From the NCBI RefSeq assembly GCF_001724815.1, contig NZ_MEDO01000014.1, forward strand, positions 62,001 through 126,000: a DNA stretch of 64,000 nucleotides, in the 5' to 3' direction. The stretch is from Arenimonas sp. SCN 70-307. GTDB lineage: Bacteria; Pseudomonadota; Gammaproteobacteria; Xanthomonadales; Xanthomonadaceae. The notes below the pieces were generated by a model. It had not been told where the DNA came from, made no database searches, and was given only the letters and a program-made list of their open reading frames with translations. The stretch's first letter is position 1. Each line of letters begins with the position of its first letter. Shown here piece after piece: positions 41,698-52,061 of the stretch. The position numbers and the translations under genes are program-made.

Positions 41698-41775
41698 GAT
41701 GTTTCCTTGAAAGTGTGTGTCGCGGGGCGCGTAGCCTACCATCGCGCCCCCGCCGCACCAAGCCGCCCGGATGTT

Positions 41776-42219
41776 TCAGTGGCTGTGGCCGTAGGACAGG
41801 CGCAGGTTGACGATGTGGGCGATGCCGATCAGCACGCCGCCCACGGCCATGGCCGCCGCGTGCGGCAGGCCCGAGGTATGCAGCGGCGAGTACAGCAGCG
41901 CCGTCCAGACCAGGGCCAGGCCCGGCGCCACCAGCAGCCAGGCGTGGTAGGCGCGGTGGCCGCGGTAGCCCATCCACAGGCTCAGCACCGCCAGCACGGT
42001 GGCCAGGCTGGTGAAAGCCCACTCCAGGCCGTGCCAGGCCACCAGGCCGAGGCCCAGCGCCGGCACCAGGGCGAGCGCCACCGGCACCAGCGCGCAGTGC
42101 AGCGCGCAAATGAAGGCGCCCCAGGCGCCCATCCGGTCGGCCCACGCGGGCAGTCGCAGGCGCGGGCGGGGAATGGAGGACATGGCGGGGGCGATCCTGG
42201 GGGCGGGGCTTGCGGGCAT
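41776..42219 (-). CDS. MerC-domain membrane protein
   Basis: WADRMGAWGAFICALHCALVPVALALVPALG; several TM segments; C-terminal GHSH; start assigned at MPASPAP. Confidence 0.8.
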   Translation of the reverse strand: MPASPAPRIAPAMSSIPRPRLRLPAWADRMGAWGAFICALHCALVPVALALVPALGLGLVAWHGLEWAFTSLATVLAVLSLWMGYRGHRAYHAWLLVAPGLALVWTALLYSPLHTSGLPHAAAMAVGGVLIGIAHIVNLRLSYGHSH

Positions 42220-42223
42220 GGGC

Positions 42224-42239
42224 GAATGGTATAACATTC
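42224..42239. promoter_or_regulatory. Zur/Fur-box-like palindrome 1
   Basis: GAATGGTATAACATTC, near-palindromic, in the 71-bp divergent promoter. Confidence 0.5.
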
Positions 42240-42240
42240 C

Positions 42241-42263
42241 GTAATGCAACAGTATAACATTCC
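42241..42263. promoter_or_regulatory. Zur-box-like site 2
   Basis: Reverse complement GGAATGTTATACTGTTGCATTAC resembles a gammaproteobacterial Zur box recalled as GAAATGTTATAATATAACATTTC (17/23). Confidence 0.55.
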
Positions 42264-42290
42264 CTCAACCATCACCCGAACCGAAAACCC

Positions 42291-44378
42291 ATGACCCCAG
42301 CACTCCGCCCCGCCCCGCTCGCCCTGGCCGTCCTGTTCGCCCTCGCCTCCCCGGCCTGGGCCCAATCCGGGTCGGAAGAAAAGAAGACGACCCCGCACAC
42401 CCTGGAAGCCATCGAAGTGACGGCCTCGCCGCTGCGCCAGAGCATCGACGACCTGGCCCGCCCGGTGGACGTACTGGCCGGCGAGGAGCTCGACGACCGC
42501 AAGGCCGGCAACCTCGGTGAAACCCTCGATCGCCTGCCCGGCGTGCAAAACGCCAGCTTCGGCGCCGGCGTCGGCCGCCCGGTCATCCGCGGCCTCGAGG
42601 GCGCGCGCGTGCAGGTGCTGGCCAACGGCAACAGCGCGCTCGACGTGTCCACGGTCAGCGCCGACCACGCCATCGGCATCGAGCCTTTCCTGGCCGACCA
42701 GGTCGAAGTGCTCAAGGGCCCGGCCACCCTGCTCTACGGCAGCGGCGCCATCGGCGGCGCGGTGAACGTGGTCGACGGCCGCGTGCCCACCGCGCAGGTG
42801 GGGCGCACCTTCTCCGGCCGCGCCGAGATCCGCCACGGCAGCGTCGACGACTCGGGCACCGGCATGGCCCGCGTCGACATGGACGCCGGCCCGCTGACCT
42901 TCCACGTCGACGTCTTCCGCCGCAGCGCCAGCGACTACCGCATCCCCGGCTACGCTTTCTCCGACGCGAAGATCGCCGAGGAAATCGAGGAAGGCGAGGA
43001 CCCCGACCACTTCGCCCGCGGCCGCCTGCCCAACAGCGAGCTCACCACCCAGGGCGGCGCCGTGGGCGGCAGCTGGTTCGGCCAGCGCGCCTGGTTCGGT
43101 TTCGGCGCCAGCACCTACCGCAGCGACTACGGCATCCCGCCGGGTGCGCACGCGCACGGCGAGGAGGAAGACGAGCACGAGGACGAGGACCACGACCACG
43201 AGCACGAGGAGGAAGTGGTGCGCCTCGACCTGCGCCAGGACCGCTTCGAGGCCCGCGGTGGCGTGCGCGATCTGGGCGTGCTCGAGGAAATCAACTGGCG
43301 CGTGGTGCGCAGCCTCTACGAGCACACCGAGCTCGAGGGCGACGAGATCGGCACCCGCTTCCAGAACGACGGCCTCGAGGCCCGCTTCGAAGCCGTGCAG
43401 CGCGAGCGCAACGGCTGGCGCGGCGCCTTCGGCCTGCAGTTCTCCGAGCGCGACTTCTCGGCCATCGGCGACGAGGCCTTCGTGCCGCCGTCGCTGAGCC
43501 GCGACATCGGCCTGTTCGCGCTCCAGGAGAAGGACTTCGGCCAGTACAAGCTCGAGTTCGGCGCCCGCCACGATCGCGTGCGCGTGACGCCCGAAGCCGA
43601 GGCCGACGCCGTCAGCCGTTCGGCCAGCAGCCTCGCCGCCGGCGGCCTGTGGCGCTTCAGCGATGCCGTGCACCTGAGCCTGAACCTCAACCGCGCCGAG
43701 CGCGTGCCCACCGCCGAGGAACTGTTCTCCGACGGCCCGCACATCGCCACCGGCAGCTTCGAGATCGGCGACGCCGGCCTCGACAACGAGGTCGCGCTGG
43801 GCGCCGAGCTCGGCCTGCACCTGCACCAGGGCCGCTTCGAGGGCAGCGTGTCGGTGTTCCGGACGCAGTTCGACGACTTCATCTACCTCGCCGACACCGA
43901 CGAGGAGGAAGACGACCTGCCCGTGCGCCTGTGGACCCAGGGCGACGCCGTGTTCACCGGCTGGGAAGCCGAGCTGGGCGTGGAGCTGGCCGACAACGCC
44001 AGCGGCCGCTGGCAGCTGCGCCTGTTCGCCGACGGCGTGGACGGCAAGCTCGACGCCGGTGGCCGCCTGCCGCGCATCGCCCCGGGCCGCGTCGGCAGCG
44101 ACCTGGTCTGGCAGCAGGGTCCGTGGCGCGCGCGCCTGGGCGCCGTGCGCGTGGCCACCCAGAACGACGTGGCCGAGGGTGAAAGCGCCACCGAGGGCTA
44201 CACCCTCGTGGACGCCGGCGTGGCCTATCAGTGGAACGTGGGCAATGCCGGCTGGGAGGTCTTCGTCGAAGGCCGCAACCTCGGCGACCGCGAGGCGCGC
44301 CAGCACACCTCCTACCTGAAGGACTACGCCCCGCTGCCGGGCCGCAACCTGATGAGCGGCGTGCGCATCAGCTTCTGA
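42291..44378 (+). CDS. TonB-dependent receptor, ZnuD-like, with His/acidic-rich loop
   Basis: Plug (DRLPGVQNASFGAGVGRPVIRGLEGARVQVL), C-terminal F; insert HAHGEEEDEHEDEDHDHEHEEE. Confidence 0.92.
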   Translation: MTPALRPAPLALAVLFALASPAWAQSGSEEKKTTPHTLEAIEVTASPLRQSIDDLARPVDVLAGEELDDRKAGNLGETLDRLPGVQNASFGAGVGRPVIRGLEGARVQVLANGNSALDVSTVSADHAIGIEPFLADQVEVLKGPATLLYGSGAIGGAVNVVDGRVPTAQVGRTFSGRAEIRHGSVDDSGTGMARVDMDAGPLTFHVDVFRRSASDYRIPGYAFSDAKIAEEIEEGEDPDHFARGRLPNSELTTQGGAVGGSWFGQRAWFGFGASTYRSDYGIPPGAHAHGEEEDEHEDEDHDHEHEEEVVRLDLRQDRFEARGGVRDLGVLEEINWRVVRSLYEHTELEGDEIGTRFQNDGLEARFEAVQRERNGWRGAFGLQFSERDFSAIGDEAFVPPSLSRDIGLFALQEKDFGQYKLEFGARHDRVRVTPEAEADAVSRSASSLAAGGLWRFSDAVHLSLNLNRAERVPTAEELFSDGPHIATGSFEIGDAGLDNEVALGAELGLHLHQGRFEGSVSVFRTQFDDFIYLADTDEEEDDLPVRLWTQGDAVFTGWEAELGVELADNASGRWQLRLFADGVDGKLDAGGRLPRIAPGRVGSDLVWQQGPWRARLGAVRVATQNDVAEGESATEGYTLVDAGVAYQWNVGNAGWEVFVEGRNLGDREARQHTSYLKDYAPLPGRNLMSGVRISF

Positions 44379-44402
44379 CGGAGCGCGGCCGCCGCGCGGG
44401 GA

Positions 44403-45671
44403 TTATTCGTAATCCTCGCCGGCGGCCGGGTCGGGCGCCTCCGGGCGCTCGCCCGGATCCGGATCCTCTTCGACCACCGGGCGGGCCTCGCCCGCATCCT
44501 GCACCGCGCGCTGTTCGCTGGTCTGGATACCCAGGTGGTAGGCGGCATAACCCGGCAGCACCACCTGGTTCTGCGACATGCCGATGACGCGGCCCGCGAC
44601 GGGCGCAAGCAGGTAGCGCTCGACGTTCGCCACCGGGTCGATCACCCGGCCCAGGCGCTGGCCGGCCTGCACGTGCTGGCCGAGCGTGACTTCGCTGATC
44701 AGCAGGCCGCCGGAATTGGCGCGCACCCAGCGCGAGTCGAGGAAGATCGGCGCCGGCTCGGGTCGCTTGGCGATCACTTCGGGGTCGAGCCCCTCTTCGG
44801 CACTGGCCGCGCCGGGATCCTCGCGCATGCCCGTATGCACCATCAGCCGCTCGATGGCGGCGACGGCCTGGGCGATCTCGGCGGTTTCCAGCCGGCCCGG
44901 CGAGCCGGCCTCGAAGGTGACCGAAGGAATGCCGACCGCGGTGGCCGCGACGCGCAGCATGCCCTTGTTGCCCGGGCTGTGCAGCACGACGGTGTTGCCG
45001 AAGTGGCGGCTGAATTCCAGCACTTCCGGGCGCGTGAGGTCGGCGCGCACCTGCGGCAGGTTGCTGCGCTCGAAGGAGCCGGTGTGGAAGTCCACCAGCA
45101 TGTCGCAGTGGCTGACCACGTCCTGGAAGAAGGCGTTGGCGATGCGCGAGGCGATCGAGCCCTGGCGCGTGCCCGGGAAGAAGCGGTTGAGGTCGCGGCG
45201 GTCGGGCAGGTAGCGCGAGCCGCGCGAATAGCCGTGCACGTTGACGATGGGCACGCCGATCACGGTGCCCGACAGGCGGGTGGGATCGAGCGAGTGCGAC
45301 AGCTGGCGCACGATCTCGATGCCGTTGATCTCGTCGCCGTGCACGCCGGCCACCAGGCACAGCACCGGGCCGGCCAGCGCGCCGCGCGTGACCACCACCG
45401 GGCTGGGGATCTCGGCCGTGCTGATGCCGCCGGGCGGGCGCCACTCGAGCTGCATGCGCGTGCCGGGCACGACCAGGCGGTCGAGGATGGCCAGCGGCGT
45501 GACCAGCTGCGCCTGCGGTGCGAGGAAATCGTCCGGCAGCGCCAGGCCGGCCGGTGGCGCGGGCGCGTCGCCGCCGGGCGGCTCGATCGGGAAGTCCTGG
45601 GCGGCCAGCGGGCCGGCGGCCAGGGCCGCCGCCAGCGCCAGCGGCCTCAGGTGGAGGCGCAGGCTTTGCAC
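44403..45671 (-). CDS. Succinylglutamate desuccinylase/aspartoacylase (M14-like) family protein with signal peptide
   Basis: GTG start MQSLRLHLRPLALAAALAAGPLAAQ; VAGVHGDEINGIEIVRQL, DFHTGSF. Confidence 0.85.
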   Translation of the reverse strand: MQSLRLHLRPLALAAALAAGPLAAQDFPIEPPGGDAPAPPAGLALPDDFLAPQAQLVTPLAILDRLVVPGTRMQLEWRPPGGISTAEIPSPVVVTRGALAGPVLCLVAGVHGDEINGIEIVRQLSHSLDPTRLSGTVIGVPIVNVHGYSRGSRYLPDRRDLNRFFPGTRQGSIASRIANAFFQDVVSHCDMLVDFHTGSFERSNLPQVRADLTRPEVLEFSRHFGNTVVLHSPGNKGMLRVAATAVGIPSVTFEAGSPGRLETAEIAQAVAAIERLMVHTGMREDPGAASAEEGLDPEVIAKRPEPAPIFLDSRWVRANSGGLLISEVTLGQHVQAGQRLGRVIDPVANVERYLLAPVAGRVIGMSQNQVVLPGYAAYHLGIQTSEQRAVQDAGEARPVVEEDPDPGERPEAPDPAAGEDYE

Positions 45672-46141
45672 AGGCCGTGCACCTCCAGCGTCTGGGCCCG
45701 CGGCGTGAAGCCCAGGGCCCGCGCCTGCTCGTCGAGCAGGCCGGTGATGCGCTCGTCCTCGAGCTCGATCGCGGCCTGGCACTGGTCGCAGATCAGGAAG
45801 GGCACGGAGTGGCGCTGGTTCGGGTGGTGGCAGCCGACGAAGGCGTTCACCGAGGCCAGGCGGTGGATGAAGCCCTGCTCGAGCAGGAAGTCGAGCGCAC
45901 GGTACACCGTGGGCGGCGCGCTCGAGCCGTTGACTTCCTTCATCGCGTCGAGCAGGTCGTAGGCCTTCACGGGCTTGCCGGCGTCGGCGATCAGGCCCAG
46001 CACCTGGGCCCGCAGCGGCGTCAGGCGCAGGCCGCGCTCGGCGCAGGCCTCCTCGACCGCGCGCACGTAGTCACCGGCCGAATGCACGTGGTGCGAAGGA
46101 TCGGTGCAGTCGTGGGCGTGGGCGTGCTGCTTGCGGGGCAT
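45647..46141 (-). CDS. zur: Fur family transcriptional regulator (Zur-like)
   Basis: LRLTPLRAQVLGLIADAGKPVKAYDLLDAM..PTVYRALDFLLEQGFIHRL..CDQCQAAIEL..HGLCKAC; His-rich N-terminus. Confidence 0.85.
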   Translation of the reverse strand: MPRKQHAHAHDCTDPSHHVHSAGDYVRAVEEACAERGLRLTPLRAQVLGLIADAGKPVKAYDLLDAMKEVNGSSAPPTVYRALDFLLEQGFIHRLASVNAFVGCHHPNQRHSVPFLICDQCQAAIELEDERITGLLDEQARALGFTPRAQTLEVHGLCKACAST

Positions 46142-46172
46142 GGGCCTAGGTTGGGGCCTTGGCCCCCACAAA

Positions 46173-47570
46173 TCAATTGAGTTTGGCGATGGCGGCATCG
46201 ATGCGCGCCAGCGCCTCGTCCTTGCCTGCCAGGAACACCGTGTGGTCGATCGACGGGCTCACCTGGGTGCCGGTGATGGCCACGCGCAGCGGCTGGGCGA
46301 TCTTGCCCAGGCCCAGGCCCAGGGCCTCGGCGGTGGCCTGCAGGGCACCGTGCACCGACTCGGCGCTCCACTCGTCCAGCGCGGCCAGGCGGGCGCGCAC
46401 CTCGGCGAGCGGCGCGCGCGCGGCGGCGACCAGGTGCTTGGCCACGGCCGCGTCGTCGTACGCCGTCAGCGGCTGGTACCAGACCGCGGCGCGTTCGGCC
46501 ATTTCCTTCAGCGTCTGCACGCGGTCGCGCAGGGCGACGACCACGTCGGCCGGATTCGGGCCCTTGGACAGGTCGTAGCCGGCGGCCAGGAGCTGGGGTT
46601 CGAAGTGTTTCGCCACCTCGGCCGGGTCGTCGGTCTTGAGGTAGTGCTGGTTGAGCCAGCCGAGCTTGGCCGGGTCCAGGCGCGAGGCCTTCTGGTTCAC
46701 GTCCTCGATGGCGAACAGCGACTTGAGCTCGTCGCGGCTGAAGATCTCCTGGTCGCCGTGCGACCAGCCCAGGCGCGCGAGGTAGTTCACCAGCGCATGC
46801 GGCAGGTAGCCCTCTTCCTTGTACGACATCACGTTGGCCGCGCCCGAGCGCTTGGACAGCTTGGCGCCCTCGGGGTCGAGGATCATCGGCATGTGCGCGA
46901 AGTGCGGCACCGGCGCGCCGAGCGCCTTGTAGATGTTGATCTGGCGCGGGGTGTTGTTGACGTGGTCGTCGCCGCGGATGACGTCGGTGATGCCCATGTC
47001 CAGGTCGTCGACCACGACGGCGAAGTTGTAGGTCGGATAACCGTCGGAGCGGAAGATGACGAGGTCGTCGAGCTCGTCGTTGCTCCACTCGATGCGGCCC
47101 TTGATCTTGTCCTCGAACACCACGCTGCCGCCGATGGGGTTCTTGAAGCGGATGACGCGATTCGGGTCGTCGCGGTACGGCTCGTTGCGGTCGCGGTAGT
47201 GGCCGTTGTAGCGCGGCTTGAGGTTGGCGGCCATGGCGGCCTCGCGCATGGCCTCGAGCTCTTCCTTGGTCTCGTAGGCGTAGTAGGCGGTGCCGGCGGC
47301 GACCATCTGCTCGGCCACCTCGCGGTAGCGGTCCAGGCGCGCGGTCTGGAAGATCGGGCCCTCGTCGTACTCCAGGCCCAGCCAGTCCATGGCCTCGAGG
47401 ATGGCGTCGATGGCGGCCTGGGTGCTGCGCTCGCGGTCGGTGTCCTCCACGCGCAGGATGAACTGGCCGCCCCGGCGCCGCGCCTCGAGGTAGCAGTACA
47501 GCGCCGTGCGGGCGCCGCCGATGTGCAGGAAGCCGGTCGGGCTGGGGGCAAAACGGGTGCGGCAGGTCAT
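46173..47570 (-). CDS. gltX: Glutamate--tRNA ligase
   Basis: [28 protein letters not shown] (KMSKS-like). Confidence 0.97.
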   Translation of the reverse strand: MTCRTRFAPSPTGFLHIGGARTALYCYLEARRRGGQFILRVEDTDRERSTQAAIDAILEAMDWLGLEYDEGPIFQTARLDRYREVAEQMVAAGTAYYAYETKEELEAMREAAMAANLKPRYNGHYRDRNEPYRDDPNRVIRFKNPIGGSVVFEDKIKGRIEWSNDELDDLVIFRSDGYPTYNFAVVVDDLDMGITDVIRGDDHVNNTPRQINIYKALGAPVPHFAHMPMILDPEGAKLSKRSGAANVMSYKEEGYLPHALVNYLARLGWSHGDQEIFSRDELKSLFAIEDVNQKASRLDPAKLGWLNQHYLKTDDPAEVAKHFEPQLLAAGYDLSKGPNPADVVVALRDRVQTLKEMAERAAVWYQPLTAYDDAAVAKHLVAAARAPLAEVRARLAALDEWSAESVHGALQATAEALGLGLGKIAQPLRVAITGTQVSPSIDHTVFLAGKDEALARIDAAIAKLN

Positions 47571-47697
47571 CGGGCCAGGCTCAGGTTCGGTAAGCCGCGC
47601 ATTTTACGCCAAACCCCCGCGGGCGGCCCTCTTCGGCGGTGGCCCGTCGCCAGGACCGATCCCGGCACCTGAAGCAACCCTGCGATAAACTGCCGCG

Positions 47698-48333
47698 ATG
47701 GACTTTCGCCTCTTCCTCGCCCTGGCCCTGCTGCTTCCGTTTTCCGCGGGCGCGACACCGCCTGCCGCGGTCGTGCCGGAGGCGGAGGCGGAGGCCGTGG
47801 AGGTGGCGCCGCCGCCGCGGGTGCGGCTGGTGACGACGATGGGCGAGATCGTGCTCGAGCTCGATGCGGTCGCCGCGCCGCGCACGGTGGAGAACTTCCT
47901 GGCCTATGCGCGCGAGGGCCACTACAACGGCACCGTGTTCCATCGCGTCGTGCCCGGCCTGCTGGTGCAGGGCGGCGGCTTCACGCCCGACCTGCAGCCC
48001 CGGCCCAGCCGCGCCCCCATCCCCAACGAGGCCGGCAACGGTCTGTCCAACCGCCGCGGCGCCATCGCCGCCGCGCGCGACCGCGGCGTCAGCGAATCGG
48101 CCACCACCCAGTTCTTCATCAACCTCGGCGACAACCCCAACTTCGACCCCCGCCCCGGCGACAGCCCCTACACCGCCGGCTACGCCGTGTTCGGTCGCGT
48201 GGTGCTGGGCATGGACGTGCTCGACCGCATCGCCGCCACGCCCACCGGGGCGCAGGGCCCGTTCACCGGCTGGGTGCCGACCACGCCGGTGCTGATCGAG
48301 CGCGTGGACCTGCTCGACCCCGCCGCGCCATGA
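47698..48333 (+). CDS. Cyclophilin-type peptidylprolyl isomerase, exported
   Basis: [54 protein letters not shown]; signal peptide. Confidence 0.94.
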   Translation: MDFRLFLALALLLPFSAGATPPAAVVPEAEAEAVEVAPPPRVRLVTTMGEIVLELDAVAAPRTVENFLAYAREGHYNGTVFHRVVPGLLVQGGGFTPDLQPRPSRAPIPNEAGNGLSNRRGAIAAARDRGVSESATTQFFINLGDNPNFDPRPGDSPYTAGYAVFGRVVLGMDVLDRIAATPTGAQGPFTGWVPTTPVLIERVDLLDPAAP

Positions 48334-49055
48334 GCCAGCTGGTGGTTTCCGATCTGCACCTGGACGCCGCGCGCCCGGCGACCACCGCCGCCTTCCTCGC
48401 GCTGCTCGCCGGCGAAGCGCGCGACTGCGATGGCCTGTACATCCTCGGCGACCTGTTCGAGGCCTGGGTCGGCGACGACGACCCCGGCGAGCCGGGCGCC
48501 AGCGTCTGCGCGGCGCTCAAGGCGCTGTCGGCGTCCGGCGTGCCGGTGTTCCTGATGCGCGGCAACCGCGACTTCCTTTATGGCCAGCGCATGGCCGAAC
48601 GCTGCGGCGCCACCCTGCTGCCCGACCCCTGCGTGCTGGACCTGCAGGGCGTGCCCACGCTGCTGATGCACGGCGACCTGCTGTGCACGGACGACGCCGC
48701 CTACCAGGCTTTCCGCCGCCAGGTGCGCAGCCCGGAATGGCAGGCCGGTTTCCTGGCCCAGCCGCTGGCCGCGCGCCAGGCCTTCGCCGCGCAGGCGCGC
48801 GCCGCCAGCCGCGAGCACCAGCAGGGCCTGTCGGAAACCATCACCGACGTGAATCCCGCCGCGGTCGCCGCGACGATGTCGCTGCACGGCGTCGGCCGCC
48901 TCATCCACGGCCACACGCACCGCCCGGCGATCCACTCGCTGGAGGTCGCCGGCCGGCCCGCGCAGCGCGTCGTGCTGGGCGACTGGTACGACCAGGGCAG
49001 CGTGCTGCGCGTGGATGCCGACGGGCTGGTGCTGACGACCCTGCCCGTCGCCTGA
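48330..49055 (+). CDS. lpxH: UDP-2,3-diacylglucosamine diphosphatase
   Basis: [45 protein letters not shown]. Confidence 0.95.
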   Translation: MSQLVVSDLHLDAARPATTAAFLALLAGEARDCDGLYILGDLFEAWVGDDDPGEPGASVCAALKALSASGVPVFLMRGNRDFLYGQRMAERCGATLLPDPCVLDLQGVPTLLMHGDLLCTDDAAYQAFRRQVRSPEWQAGFLAQPLAARQAFAAQARAASREHQQGLSETITDVNPAAVAATMSLHGVGRLIHGHTHRPAIHSLEVAGRPAQRVVLGDWYDQGSVLRVDADGLVLTTLPVA

Positions 49056-49065
49056 GCGGCTGCGC

Positions 49066-49782
49066 TCAGTCCTCGCGGTACAGCGCCGGCCGGAATCCGG
49101 CCACTTCGAACTCGAACACCGGCACCAGCGCGCCCGAGCGCGGCAGTTCGATGCGCACTCTGCGGGCCTGCTGCATCGCTTCGCGGAAGGCCGCCTCGTC
49201 CTGGATGAACAGCGCCGGGCCGGTGCCGGTGTCGGCCGGCTCGCCGGCGAAGGCGCGCGCCGGCGCGTCGTCGAAGCGGATGGAGAGCGTGCACGGCGGG
49301 CCGCAGCGCAGTTCGCCCATTTCCAGCACCAGGTAGGCGCTCACGCCCCAGGCCGGATGCCGGCGCAGCACGAGGCGGGCGTCGGGCGTCGGCGCCGGCA
49401 TGCCTTCCTCCAGGAACTCGTCGTCCACGCGGCTGTAGAGCGCGGCGGTGTGCTGGGTGCCGCCGTCGACGGCGACCGACTGGTAGTCCCACAGCGCGAT
49501 CAGGCGGCGTTGCTCGCGCATGGCCTCGGCCTGCCCGCGCACGTCGCCTATCGTCCTGCGCATCGTGGCCGCGGCCTCGGTGCGGCCGTGGCGGTCGGCC
49601 AGTGCGTCGGCGTGCATCTCGGCGATCTCGAAGTCGCCGGTTTCGCGGGCCGTTTCGTACTGCGCCAGCAGCGCCGCGCCGGCCACCTCGTCCTTCGCCG
49701 GGTCCACCGGTTCGGGCTGGCAGGCGGCAAGCGTCAGCAGCAGCGGCATCAGGGCGAGTCGGCGGACCAGGGCGTGGCGCAT
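49066..49782 (-). CDS. Hypothetical lipoprotein
   Basis: MRHALVRRLALMPLLLTLAACQPEP lipobox; no family recognised. Confidence 0.75.
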   Translation of the reverse strand: MRHALVRRLALMPLLLTLAACQPEPVDPAKDEVAGAALLAQYETARETGDFEIAEMHADALADRHGRTEAAATMRRTIGDVRGQAEAMREQRRLIALWDYQSVAVDGGTQHTAALYSRVDDEFLEEGMPAPTPDARLVLRRHPAWGVSAYLVLEMGELRCGPPCTLSIRFDDAPARAFAGEPADTGTGPALFIQDEAAFREAMQQARRVRIELPRSGALVPVFEFEVAGFRPALYRED

Positions 49783-49786
49783 CGGG

Positions 49787-50599
49787 CTACTCCAGCGATT
49801 CGAGTTGGGCGATTTCATTCTCGTCGAAACCGGCGGCCAGGCGCGCCGGCCGGTTGAAGGGGCCGCGCACGCCGCCGCGCACGGTCTCGCGCACCAGACG
49901 GATGAACTCGCGACCAGGCGCGAGGCCTTCGCGCTCGCAGTGCCAGTGGTACCAGCGGCTGCCGGCGGCGACGTGGGCCACTTCCTCGCGCAGGATGAGT
50001 TCGAGGATCTGCGCCGAGGCCTCGTCGCCATTGCCGCGCAGGCGCGCGATCATGCCCGGCGTCACGTCCAGGCCACGGGCCTCGAGCACGCGCGGCACCA
50101 GGGCCATGCGGCGCAGGCCGGAATCGGCGGTCTTGACTGCCATCTCCCACAGGCCGTTGTGCGCGTCGAAGTCGCCGTAGGCAAAACCCAGTTCAGCCAG
50201 CCGCACCGAGAGCAACTCGAAATGCCGCGCCTCGTCGTCGGCCACGCCGACCCAGTCGGCGTAGTAGGCATCGGGCATGGCCCGGAAGCGATACACCGCG
50301 TCCCAGGCCAGGTTGATGGCATTGAACTCGATGTGGGCGATCGCGTGCAGGAAGGCCGCCCGCCCCTCGACGCTGCCCAGGCCGCGCTGCGGCACGTCGC
50401 GCGGCATCACCAGCCGCGGCTTCTCGGGCCTGCCCGGATCGCCGATCGATGCCGGCGCGGGCGCCTCCTCGCGCGGCGCCAACTCACCGCGCCTGAACGC
50501 CGCCGCCGCCTCGCGCGTCAGCCGCACTTTCTCGGCGGGCTCGCGGGCAGCGATGCAGCGCGCGGCGGCGTCGTGCAGATCGGCGATGTCAGGCACCAC
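49787..50599 (-). CDS. DUF455 family ferritin-like protein
   Basis: 270 aa; [57 protein letters not shown]. Confidence 0.88.
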   Translation of the reverse strand: MVPDIADLHDAAARCIAAREPAEKVRLTREAAAAFRRGELAPREEAPAPASIGDPGRPEKPRLVMPRDVPQRGLGSVEGRAAFLHAIAHIEFNAINLAWDAVYRFRAMPDAYYADWVGVADDEARHFELLSVRLAELGFAYGDFDAHNGLWEMAVKTADSGLRRMALVPRVLEARGLDVTPGMIARLRGNGDEASAQILELILREEVAHVAAGSRWYHWHCEREGLAPGREFIRLVRETVRGGVRGPFNRPARLAAGFDENEIAQLESLE

Positions 50600-52058
50600 G
50601 GCGCTTGCGCTTGGCGTCGTCGGAGCGCAGTTGCTTGATGCGTTCGAAGTAGCCCGGCTCGATGCCGGTGACGTATTCGCCGCTGAAGCAGGAGCTGTCG
50701 AACTGGCGGCCCGGGAACTTCGGACCGGCGACCGCGGCCTCGAGGTCGGCCAGGTCCTGGTAGATCAGCCAGTCGCAGCCCAGCAGCTTCTCGATCTCTT
50801 CCTCGCTGCGGCCATGCGCCACCAGTTCCTCGGCCGAGGGCATGTCGATGCCGTAGATGTTCGGGTGGCGCACCGGCGGCGCCGCCGAGGCCAGGTAGAC
50901 CTTGCGCGCGCCCGCGTCGCGGGCCATCTGCACGATCTGCTGGCTGGTGGTGCCGCGCACGATCGAATCGTCCACCAGCAGCACCACCCGGTCCTTGAAC
51001 TCCAGCGGGATGGTGTTGAGCTTGCGGCGCACCGACTTCACGCGCTCGCCCTGCCCCGGCATGATGAAGGTGCGGCCGACGTAGCGGTTCTTGACGAAAC
51101 CCTCGCGGTACTTCACGCCCAGCACGTTGGCGATCTCCAGCGCCGCGTCGCGCGAGGTGTCGGGGATGGGGATCACCGTGTCGATGTCGTGGTCCGGGCG
51201 CAGGCGCAGGATCTTCTGGCCGAGCGTGACGCCCATGCGCATGCGCGCCTTGTGCACCGAGATGTTCTCGATCATCGAGTCCGGGCGCGCGAAGTACACG
51301 AACTCGAAGATGCACGGCGCGTGCGGCTGCTCCTGCACGATGGCCTCGGCGTGCAGCTCGCCCTCGGGGGTGATGACCACCGCCTCGCCCGGCAGCACGT
51401 CGCGCACGCGCACGAAGCCCAGTATGTCGAGCGCCACCGACTCCGACGCCACCGCGTACTCGGCGCGGCCGTTGCGCTCGCGCTTGCCCAGCACCAGCGG
51501 CCGGATGCCGTGCGGGTCGCGGAAGGCCACCAGGCCCAGGCCCAGCACCATCGCCACCGCCGCGTAGCCGCCGCTGCAGCGGCGATGCACGCCGGCCACC
51601 GCGGCCATCGCCGCGCGCGGGTCGAGCCGGCCCTGCACCTGCAGTTCATGCGCGAACACGTTGAGCAGCACTTCCGAGTCGGACTCGGTGTTGATGTTGC
51701 GCTTGTCCTGCTCGAACACCATGCGCCGCAGCGCATCGGTGTTCACCAGGTTGCCGTTGTGCGCCAGCGCGATGCCGTAGGGCGAGTTCACGTAGAAAGG
51801 CTGGGCCTCGTCGCTGCCTTCCGAGCCCGCGGTCGGGTAGCGGCAGTGGCCGATGCCGACCTGGCCGGTGAGCAGCTGCATCGCGCGCTCGTCGAAGACT
51901 TCCTTCACCAGGCCGTTGCCCTTGTGCAGGCGCAGCCGGTTGCCGTCGACGGTGGCGATGCCGGCCGCGTCCTGGCCGCGGTGCTGGAGCACCGTCAGGC
52001 CGTCGTAAAGGGCCGCCGCGACGTCGCTGGCGCCGGCGATTCCGATGATGCCGCACAT
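50589..52058 (-). CDS. purF: Amidophosphoribosyltransferase
   Basis: [10 protein letters not shown]-terminal Cys; [40 protein letters not shown] motif. Confidence 0.97.
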   Translation of the reverse strand: MCGIIGIAGASDVAAALYDGLTVLQHRGQDAAGIATVDGNRLRLHKGNGLVKEVFDERAMQLLTGQVGIGHCRYPTAGSEGSDEAQPFYVNSPYGIALAHNGNLVNTDALRRMVFEQDKRNINTESDSEVLLNVFAHELQVQGRLDPRAAMAAVAGVHRRCSGGYAAVAMVLGLGLVAFRDPHGIRPLVLGKRERNGRAEYAVASESVALDILGFVRVRDVLPGEAVVITPEGELHAEAIVQEQPHAPCIFEFVYFARPDSMIENISVHKARMRMGVTLGQKILRLRPDHDIDTVIPIPDTSRDAALEIANVLGVKYREGFVKNRYVGRTFIMPGQGERVKSVRRKLNTIPLEFKDRVVLLVDDSIVRGTTSQQIVQMARDAGARKVYLASAAPPVRHPNIYGIDMPSAEELVAHGRSEEEIEKLLGCDWLIYQDLADLEAAVAGPKFPGRQFDSSCFSGEYVTGIEPGYFERIKQLRSDDAKRKRRGA

Positions 52059-52061
52059 GGT

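Noticed and set aside
43144-43497. Arg/Thr-rich alternate-frame ORF over the receptor His-rich loop
   Set aside because: Frame-shifted reading of the TonB receptor; no independent support.
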